64,000 nt of DNA from NCBI GenBank assembly GCA_947253885.1, contig CAMYAO010000001.1:93526-157525 (forward strand), in the 5' to 3' direction. Made by a program: the position numbers and the translations under genes. Shown piece after piece: positions 58,098 through 64,000 of the stretch (the first letter of the stretch is position 1; each line of letters starts with the position of its first letter). The notes under the pieces were generated by a model. That model searched no databases, had not been told where the DNA came from, and saw only the letters and a list, made by a program, of their open reading frames with translations. Source of the stretch: an uncultured Clostridium sp. Lineage in GTDB: Bacteria > Bacillota > Clostridia > Lachnospirales > Lachnospiraceae.

Positions 58098-58774
58098 AAG
58101 AATTTTTAAAAAGAAAGTTTGCGATCACGGATCAAGGTGTGAGCGCAATCAGAAATTCCAGTATTGCATCTCTGTTTGTAAATTTCGGTTATATGGCATT
58201 TATGATGGTGGCTTTGTATTTTGGAGATAATCTGCTGAAAGGAGATGCAAGGAGCTGGAGTTTTTATCTGTTGATATGTAATGTGTGGCTAGGACTTTCC
58301 GTAATTATCCCGGTTCTGCTTGGATTACTTATGATTTATGTGTCAAAAAGCAATCAGAAAAAATGGACGGCAAAATATTACTGGCGTTCCAGGGAACATT
58401 CGGTTGGATTTCCGACAAGCTTCAAACAAAGCGTAAAATTGTAATAGTTGGTTTTTTCCGGGGCAGTTGCAATGATTTTGCTGGCAAATCTGCCTGCGGC
58501 TTTGATCATAATCTATGTGATTTTATACGGAACATTTCCGAGATCGATAGCGGGACTGACAACAGCGGCAGCAACTGATATTGCGGAGACGCCTGCAGAT
58601 GTATCGGTGGTAAATTCTCTTAGAAATGAGATTACACAAATCGGAACGGTAGTTTTGACAATTCTCCTGGGGTATTTGATTCAATATATGGGCTATACCT
58701 TCGCAATTTATGTCCTTGCAGGTTGCATGTTGTTGGGAGGTATTTGCTGGGTATTTGCAAAAAGGATTCCGTAA
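58094..58774 (+). pseudogene. Chimeric remnant: ABC exporter start fused to MFS transporter end
   Basis: The first about 55 codons from the ATG at 58094 (FAITDQGVSAIRNSSIASLFVNFGYMAFMMVALYFGDNLLKGDARSWSFYLLIC) are the N-terminus of an ABC exporter half, likely the partner of the preceding pseudogene. The rest is the C-terminal half of a major-facilitator transporter, spread over three frames: LGLSVIIPVLLGLLMIYVSK, then GWISDKLQTKRKIVIVGFF, then SGAVAMILLANLPAALIIIYVILYG to the stop at 58774. So a deletion joined two unrelated transporter genes and frameshifts followed. No functional product is expected. Confidence 0.8.
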
Positions 58775-58907
58775 GGAGAAATATGATGATCGGAATTACG
58801 AAGGAAAAGAAAAATTTTTTTATTTGGTTCATATAGCTTTTTTATATAAATTATATTAGAATAATTATAGTTACTTAAAACTAATAAAAGAGAAAAAAGG
58901 AGTTAGA

Positions 58908-61325
58908 ATGAACAAGAAAAGTGGGATTTCAAAAATGGTTGTACTCAGTATGACAGCTGCTGTTTTGGGAACAAGCGTGCCGGCTTTTGCAGGGACAAAA
59001 ACAGAATCCGTACCTATTCCGATAGGGCGATTCGGATATAAAACGAACATATCGGTTGCGATTGATGACACAACCGATCGTGTGATTTCCATTACTGATA
59101 ATGGAGAGGTATATGACGACGGAGGGGCGATCCGGGGGAAGGATAAAAAGTGCTGGCATGCCGCATGGAGAGGTCTGAAGCATTCTTTTGACGGAAAAAA
59201 TCTGGAAGAAGCAAAAGCGGTTGCGGATACGGTTTCGAGAGCAACCTACAGTAGCGTTGCGATAAAAAAGTCGGTAGTTGCAGCATTGACCTCTTATCAT
59301 AATAAAAAGGAGGAGCCGTCTGTTCCGAAAGAAGTAGGAAATTACTTACAGCCGTTGAAAAAAGAAGTGGCATTTGACAAGACTATGGTTGTTTCCTTAG
59401 ATATTTCCAAGGTTCCTCGTGGAAGTGATTATTATCTGAAAGAGAGTGGAAGTGAGTGGATCACAAAGCCGTATAAAGAGGAGAGAGAAGCATATTATCA
59501 CAATGAATTTGGAATTTTAGATACGAAAAAGGGAACTTACACTATAAAAAAGGCAGTTCCGGGGGAAAAGAGAAGAGCTGTTTTTACAGATAGGAACGGA
59601 ATTTATCCGGATATCACGATACGGATAGAAGTTAAAAATTCCATAGAATTGACTGACAGTCATCTCTCTTCCGATACTGTGCAGATCGGAGATTATGTAT
59701 CGGACATTGAAGGAGTGAGAGTAAGTACAAAGGGTGAAACGGAGCGGACCTATAACACTTCTTCCGGAATCCTGATTTTCCGAAAAGACGGATATATCAA
59801 TACCTCCGCCACCTATAACGGAAAGAAGATTTTTACAAAAGGAAAGACATATGAGCTGATCGTTCGAAATCGAAATTACGGAGATATGAAATATACTTAT
59901 ACGATGAAAGAGGATATGCCACAAAAAACTCCGGATGAAACGCTTGTGAAAATCTCTCCGGAAACCGTGTTCTTTGATAAGTCTGTAAAAGCAAAGGTTA
60001 TATCGAAAAGTATTTCAGATGCGCATTATACTGTGTATCGTGTTGAAGGACCGAACGGACAGGAAATAAACATGTCTTATGACAGTTCCGGCGGGTCTTA
60101 TGTTTCTGCATCTTTACATGACGGCAGTTTTATAATCTCCAAACCGGTGATCGGAACTTACAAATTGCACCTGTCTGATACATCGGGTATTTATAAGGAT
60201 ATAGTGAAAACACTGGAAGTAAAAGAATCCTTTGTAACGAAGGGGGATTCTATTGTTTCCGTGAATCCGGATATCACGATAAAGAAATATATCGGAAGCT
60301 TTAATGAGATACAGATCAAAGATACAAAAAAGAATCTTACCTATACATTTGAAAAAAGCAGTGTTTCGCCGGTTTCAGAAGACGGAATTATTAATAAAGC
60401 TTTTCAAAAGGATGGTAAAATGATATTTGAAAAGGACGGAAAGTATGAGATTACGATTAAATGTTACGGCTATCAGAATCCAGCAATCCGTTATGAGCCG
60501 AAAGGGATTGAAACAGCTGTTACAGAGGAAGTGATAAAGGGTTCTGAAGTGTCATATCAGACCATCGAGGAGAAAGATGATACACTGTTTATCGGTGAGA
60601 GAAAGACCGTTGTAAAGGGTGTCAACGGGAAAACGGTAAAAGAGACGCATTATATAACAGTAGACGGAAATAAGGTAGAGGGGACAGAAACTGTTACAGA
60701 ACGGGTAGAGCCGCCGGTCAATGAAGTCGTAAGGGTAGGTATCAGAAAAAAAGAATTGCCAAAGGCACCGAAAGTGCCGTCTGCCTTTACTGCAATCGGA
60801 AACTATAAAAAAAGAAGAATTGATGTTTCCTTTAAAAAAGTTGCGGATGCAAAAGAATACCTGTTAAGCTACCGTCAGGCAGGAAACAGACGTTGGACGA
60901 CGATTTCTTTGAAAAACAAGGATCATTACTCTTTGAAGAAATTAAAGAGCGGCGGAATGTATGAATTGAAAGTAGCAGCTGTTAAGTATGCAGACGGACA
61001 GCGAATTACAGGAAGATATACAAGTACGCTGTATCGTTATATGGCAGAGGCGGATTTTTATCTTTCAGTAAAAAAATCGTTTATAAAGATAAAAATAAAG
61101 GCGCCTAAAGGAAACAGCGGAAACCTTGTAGGATATTCATTGAAAAAAGTATCGGATTCCAACCGGGATCTTGTAAAGAAAAAAGTAAAAAAATCGGTCA
61201 TGAAACTGAAGATTAAGAGACAAAAGAGAAAAAAGACCTTTTATATTGCTGTGAAATCGTTTAAAATATGGAGAGGGAAGTTATATTTAGGAGAATATTC
61301 AAGATCAAAAGCAGTGAAGTGGTAA
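58908..61325 (+). CDS. Large secreted protein with FMN-bind-like N-domain and Fn3-like C-domain
   Basis: An 805-residue exported protein. Signal peptide about 1-28 (cleavage near AFAG). Residues about 45-130 resemble an FMN-binding domain (ISVAIDDTTDRVISITDNGEVYDDGG ... ADTVSRATYSSVAIKKSV), but the usual S-G-A-T acceptor reads S-R-A-T, so flavinylation is doubtful. Three or more beta-rich repeats lie about 140-510, a hinge with TxxTERVEPP near 600, and a fibronectin-III-like domain about 625-720, then a strongly basic tail. No sortase motif. Probably a surface or released adhesin-like protein; function unknown. Confidence 0.75.
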   Translation: MNKKSGISKMVVLSMTAAVLGTSVPAFAGTKTESVPIPIGRFGYKTNISVAIDDTTDRVISITDNGEVYDDGGAIRGKDKKCWHAAWRGLKHSFDGKNLEEAKAVADTVSRATYSSVAIKKSVVAALTSYHNKKEEPSVPKEVGNYLQPLKKEVAFDKTMVVSLDISKVPRGSDYYLKESGSEWITKPYKEEREAYYHNEFGILDTKKGTYTIKKAVPGEKRRAVFTDRNGIYPDITIRIEVKNSIELTDSHLSSDTVQIGDYVSDIEGVRVSTKGETERTYNTSSGILIFRKDGYINTSATYNGKKIFTKGKTYELIVRNRNYGDMKYTYTMKEDMPQKTPDETLVKISPETVFFDKSVKAKVISKSISDAHYTVYRVEGPNGQEINMSYDSSGGSYVSASLHDGSFIISKPVIGTYKLHLSDTSGIYKDIVKTLEVKESFVTKGDSIVSVNPDITIKKYIGSFNEIQIKDTKKNLTYTFEKSSVSPVSEDGIINKAFQKDGKMIFEKDGKYEITIKCYGYQNPAIRYEPKGIETAVTEEVIKGSEVSYQTIEEKDDTLFIGERKTVVKGVNGKTVKETHYITVDGNKVEGTETVTERVEPPVNEVVRVGIRKKELPKAPKVPSAFTAIGNYKKRRIDVSFKKVADAKEYLLSYRQAGNRRWTTISLKNKDHYSLKKLKSGGMYELKVAAVKYADGQRITGRYTSTLYRYMAEADFYLSVKKSFIKIKIKAPKGNSGNLVGYSLKKVSDSNRDLVKKKVKKSVMKLKIKRQKRKKTFYIAVKSFKIWRGKLYLGEYSRSKAVKW

Positions 61326-61356
61326 ATAGATTCAAAATAGTAGAAAGGAGGAGTTT

Positions 61357-62049
61357 TTGAATTACAAAATTGTAGGTGACAGTGATTGTCCTTTGTTGGA
61401 GGTAAGGCTTCAGAAAGGAGAGCTTGTAAAACTCGAGCGAGGTGCAATGGCGTATATGGCAGGCGTGTCCTTAAGCGGGAAGATGAATTCCAATAAAAAG
61501 GGATTGGGCGGATTTTTGAGTGCAGTCGGAAGAAGTTTGACCAGTGGGGAAAGTATGTTCATTACAGAAGCGGTTGGAGAAGATCATCAGGGAGTGCTGG
61601 GAATTGCTCCCGGTATTCCGGGAAAGATTATTTGTATTCCGGTTGGAGAACGGCAGTATTGTTTGAATACCGGTGCATTTTTGGCATGTGATGCAGGGGT
61701 CTCTTATAAAATGATTTCACAGGATTTAGGGAAAGCATTTTTTGGAGGAACCGGAGGTTTGTTTGTAATGGAAACTGAGGGAACCGGAGATTTGATGGTA
61801 AATGCATTTGGAGACATCATAGAATTAGAGGTAACACCGGACAGACCGATGACGATTGATAATGAGCATGTGGTTGCCTGGGACAGCACCCTACAGTACA
61901 ACATTGCAATTGCTTCCGGAACATTCGGTTTTACTACCGGAGAAGGCTTGGTAAACCGCTTTACGGGGAATGGAAAAGTGTTGATTCAGACAAGGAATAT
62001 ACATAGTCTGGCGGATGAAGTTAAGCCATTCATTTCGACACAATCCTAA
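61357..62049 (+). CDS. AIM24/TIGR00266-family protein
   Basis: A 230-residue soluble protein of the AIM24 (TIGR00266) family: NYKIVGDSDCPLLEVRLQKGELVKLERGAMAYM at the start, GLGGFLSAVGRSLTSGESMFITEA, then LNTGAFLACDAGVSYK and GTGDLMVNAFGDIIELEV. Members form a beta-trefoil-like or double beta-helix structure, and their job in bacteria is unclear. It starts with TTG at 61357, nine bases after GGAGGAG. Short gap from the previous gene; the two may be cotranscribed. A strong terminator follows. Confidence 0.9.
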   Translation: MNYKIVGDSDCPLLEVRLQKGELVKLERGAMAYMAGVSLSGKMNSNKKGLGGFLSAVGRSLTSGESMFITEAVGEDHQGVLGIAPGIPGKIICIPVGERQYCLNTGAFLACDAGVSYKMISQDLGKAFFGGTGGLFVMETEGTGDLMVNAFGDIIELEVTPDRPMTIDNEHVVAWDSTLQYNIAIASGTFGFTTGEGLVNRFTGNGKVLIQTRNIHSLADEVKPFISTQS

Positions 62050-62090
62050 AATTGATAATTATTACCGCATACAATTTAATTTACAGTATC

Positions 62091-62135
62091 AAAAACTGCC
62101 GCATGAAAGCCGGATGCTTCATGCGGCAGTTTTTG
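62091..62135 (+). terminator. Terminator after the AIM24-family gene
   Basis: AAAAACTGCCGCATGAA pairs with TTCATGCGGCAGTTTTT across a short internal loop; very stable, ending in five T. Confidence 0.9.
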
Positions 62136-62209
62136 CGGGAAAATCATGGCGGGGGACGTTTTATTTTTGCAGATATAAAAATGTGAATTAAACAATTATA
62201 TTAAGATTG

Positions 62210-62238
62210 TTGAATTATATAAAACTATTTGATAAAAT
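62210..62238 (+). promoter_or_regulatory. Promoter of the membrane-protein operon
   Basis: TTGAAT (62210-62215), a 17-base spacer and TAAAAT (62233-62238), about 100 bases before the ATG at 62339. Confidence 0.6.
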
Positions 62239-62338
62239 AAGACTAACTTAGAAGCTTAAATTAAAAACTGATTTTGTAGATACACTTATGTGATAAACGG
62301 ATATGTGTATTGGAAGGTGTTTGGAGACCGGATAGAAA

Positions 62339-63115
62339 ATGAAAAAATATTTTTTTAGACGTCTCATCAGATCTAAAACATGCTATTTTTCTTTGCTTGT
62401 TGGGTGTTTCTTGACGTTTTTAAATTTTATTGTAGATATTTATCCGTATCGGGCAGATCAGAATGTACCCTATACAATATGGTTTGAGTCTTATACGGTA
62501 TCCCAATTTGCAAGTATATTTTTTGTGATTTTGCCAATTTTGGCAGCTCTTCCTTGCGCAAATATATTATACAGGGATCAGATAAATGGATACTTGGATA
62601 TTGTAATTAGCCGTAATTCAGAAAAGAAATATTTTAAGAATTTATTTATAGTCAATGCAATTACCGGAGGGCTGGTGATTGCATTACCTTTGTTATTAAA
62701 TATTTATTTATGTTTTATGACATTGCCGAATCAACAGATAACCCTGGAAAGTGTGGATCCACGAATTGTTACCTTTAGGAATTCATTGACGTTATTTCCA
62801 AGATTGTTTTATGAACATTCATTTTTGCATATGATGCTCTATGTTCTCCTAGGATTTATTGCCGGTGCTATATGTGCATCCTTATCATTAGGTCTTAGCT
62901 GGTATGTTCGGCATGTGGTATATGTGTATATAATTCCGTTGGCTATCATGCAGGTAATAGATTTGTTTCCACTGAAGTCTATATCATTGGTCAGTATTTC
63001 TCGCCAGATGTCTGGGGCCAGTGACCTAAAACTTGTGTTGCTAACTTTGATTGTCTATACTTTGATTACAATATTTATATACATAAATGGAATCAGGAGA
63101 AAGGTTATTTTATAG
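62339..63115 (+). CDS. Membrane protein, ABC-2-permease-like
   Basis: A 258-residue protein with about six membrane helices (near 18-35, 58-75, 105-125, 160-185, 190-210, 230-250) and the general layout of an ABC-2 type permease (short basic N-terminus, HSFLHMMLYVLLGFIAGAICASLSLG in the centre). No ATPase gene is seen in the rest of the window; it may lie beyond the right edge. Followed four bases later by a single-helix protein and then another membrane protein. Confidence 0.65.
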   Translation: MKKYFFRRLIRSKTCYFSLLVGCFLTFLNFIVDIYPYRADQNVPYTIWFESYTVSQFASIFFVILPILAALPCANILYRDQINGYLDIVISRNSEKKYFKNLFIVNAITGGLVIALPLLLNIYLCFMTLPNQQITLESVDPRIVTFRNSLTLFPRLFYEHSFLHMMLYVLLGFIAGAICASLSLGLSWYVRHVVYVYIIPLAIMQVIDLFPLKSISLVSISRQMSGASDLKLVLLTLIVYTLITIFIYINGIRRKVIL

Positions 63116-63119
63116 GGAG

Positions 63120-63719
63120 ATGAAAAAAAAGGCATCTAATAAAAGTGTAGCTATAGTGGTTATCTTAATTGTTTTTTTTGTTGTATCTTTTCTTCTTTAT
63201 AGAAAAGCGAATGCCGACACTTCATTTGAGTATGAAAAAATTCAATCCTATAGTGAATTAAAACTTAAAAAAGCTCAAAACATATTGGATAAAGACCATG
63301 CATATTTGTATGAAGACGGATTGTTTTATAGGTTTGGGAAACCTCATTGTGAAGAAAAATATGACAAAAATTTTAAAGAAAATGTGTATGTATATTATAT
63401 TCCATATTTGGTTGCAAATATATCGGGAGAAAATATTCAATCGAAAATAAATGAGTGTTTTAAGGTGGTATCAGCTGGAGACTGTTGGGATGCACTTTCT
63501 ATAGAGGACTTGCAGAACGGTTCGATTTTGAACGGTTCAAAAAATTACGTGAAAGAATTGGATGTCATGGTGAAAAAACATTCTGTAAAGACCGGAGTTG
63601 TTGTTGTGGAAAGTGGAGCTATGAAAACTGAAAAATTATCAGGGCAATTCCTCAAAAAATTTCGCTGTTTTTTGATTAGCAAAAAAGATAATAGAACGAT
63701 GGAGTATGAAATAAAATGA
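63120..63719 (+). CDS. Single-helix membrane-anchored protein of unknown function
   Basis: A 199-residue protein: Lys-rich N-terminus, one membrane helix (about 9-28), then an extracellular domain with three Cys (FGKPHCEEKYDK, KINECFKVV, GDCWDALS). I do not recognise a family. I start at the ATG at 63120, behind AGGGAG; the open frame goes back into the previous gene. Its stop overlaps the next start (ATGA), so the three genes form an operon. Confidence 0.6.
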   Translation: MKKKASNKSVAIVVILIVFFVVSFLLYRKANADTSFEYEKIQSYSELKLKKAQNILDKDHAYLYEDGLFYRFGKPHCEEKYDKNFKENVYVYYIPYLVANISGENIQSKINECFKVVSAGDCWDALSIEDLQNGSILNGSKNYVKELDVMVKKHSVKTGVVVVESGAMKTEKLSGQFLKKFRCFLISKKDNRTMEYEIK

Positions 63720-64000
63720 TAAAAATAAGAGTAAGAAGGTTTATTACTCTGAGTATCAAACAGTTTAAAATGTTATTGTTATTTGCAATGATAGAAATAT
63801 TTTATTGTGTGAGAGGAGCTTTCACATCTGATTTTGCAGGGTGTCAGGATTACATCTCGCATGTATGGTTTTCTAATTTTAGCATTTTGGCAGGAATCAC
63901 ATTACCGGTTATTTTTATACTTTATAATTATCTTAAAAAGTTTCATACGGTAAGCTATTATGTGAAGATGAAAAATAGTGACTATACAGCTCTGTTTATT
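63716..64000 (+). CDS. Membrane protein, 3'-truncated by window edge
   Basis: The first 95 codons of a further membrane protein (starts MIKIRVRRFITLSIKQFKMLLLF), with hydrophobic helices at about 18-32 and 52-70. The ATG overlaps the upstream stop as ATGA, and the frame is open to the last base. By position and layout it may be another ABC-2-like permease subunit like 62339. Nothing more can be said without the rest. Confidence 0.6.
   Translation, partial: MIKIRVRRFITLSIKQFKMLLLFAMIEIFYCVRGAFTSDFAGCQDYISHVWFSNFSILAGITLPVIFILYNYLKKFHTVSYYVKMKNSDYTALFI

Noticed and set aside
1..64000. CRISPR arrays, insertion sequences, prophage, rRNA
   Set aside because: No regularly spaced repeats, transposase or integrase genes, phage structural genes or rRNA sequence were seen.

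Overview
The window is about 64 kb of low-GC DNA from an anaerobic Clostridia-type Firmicute, most likely a Lachnospiraceae. The basis is class III glutamine synthetase, CvfB, long pyruvate kinase with the extra PEP-utiliser domain, paired LCP proteins, oxygen-sensitive NrdD, consensus sigma-A promoters and strong AGGAGG ribosome binding sites. The genus cannot be fixed from sequence alone.

Region 1 (1-31.5 kb) is mostly core genome: glutamine synthetase III (5' end outside the window), an RNA-binding regulator, tRNA-Gln, a class A PBP-like protein that has lost its catalytic motifs, an NlpC/P60 hydrolase, a WecG-like protein, a PucR/CdaR-type regulator, ftsE-ftsX-S41 protease, a cell-envelope block (sugar-phosphate transferase, two LCP proteins, HtrA), carbamate kinase, pyruvate kinase, a secreted subtilase, a nucleotidyltransferase, an apparent stand-alone structured RNA of about 410 nt, the potABCD polyamine transporter, gltX, and nrdD behind two NrdR boxes.

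Region 2 (32.8-56.3 kb) is a glycyl-radical-enzyme bacterial microcompartment (GRM) for choline. CutC carries every choline-specific residue at a constant +9 offset from the Desulfovibrio enzyme, and CutD is its activase. The expected pathway is choline to trimethylamine plus acetaldehyde (CutC/D). Acetaldehyde then goes to acetyl-CoA (acylating aldehyde dehydrogenase with Cys251) or ethanol (iron alcohol dehydrogenase), and acetyl-CoA to acetyl-phosphate (PduL). Electrons may cross the shell through PduS/PduT-like proteins. About ten shell paralogues are encoded (five canonical or extended BMC-H, one short permuted type, three EutS/PduU-type, one pentamer and one trimer overlap these classes as listed). 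The main rightward run starts at 37,579; a leftward operon (two EutS-type proteins and an EutP/PduV GTPase) and a rightward TPR-DUF4037-DUF4125 operon lie upstream. A MerR-family regulator with a BmrR/GyrI-like ligand domain is inside the locus. The main operon and the leftward operon both have promoters with the 19-bp spacer typical of MerR control, which ties the outlying operon to the choline regulon.

Oddities in the locus are an aldehyde dehydrogenase whose catalytic Cys is Ser251, an EutT-like protein without the metal-binding Cys motif and with no B12 enzyme nearby, duplicated EutS-GTPase cassettes, Cys-rich linkers in two cargo or accessory proteins, and the three-gene TPR-DUF4037-DUF4125 module of unknown role. 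The locus is flanked on both sides by gene debris: a fused padR/C39-protease remnant (31.8-32.7 kb) and a decayed ABC exporter/MFS zone (56.5-58.8 kb). This suggests an accessory-region hot spot.

Region 3 (58.9-64 kb) holds a large secreted protein, an AIM24-family protein, and an operon of small membrane proteins that runs off the end of the window.
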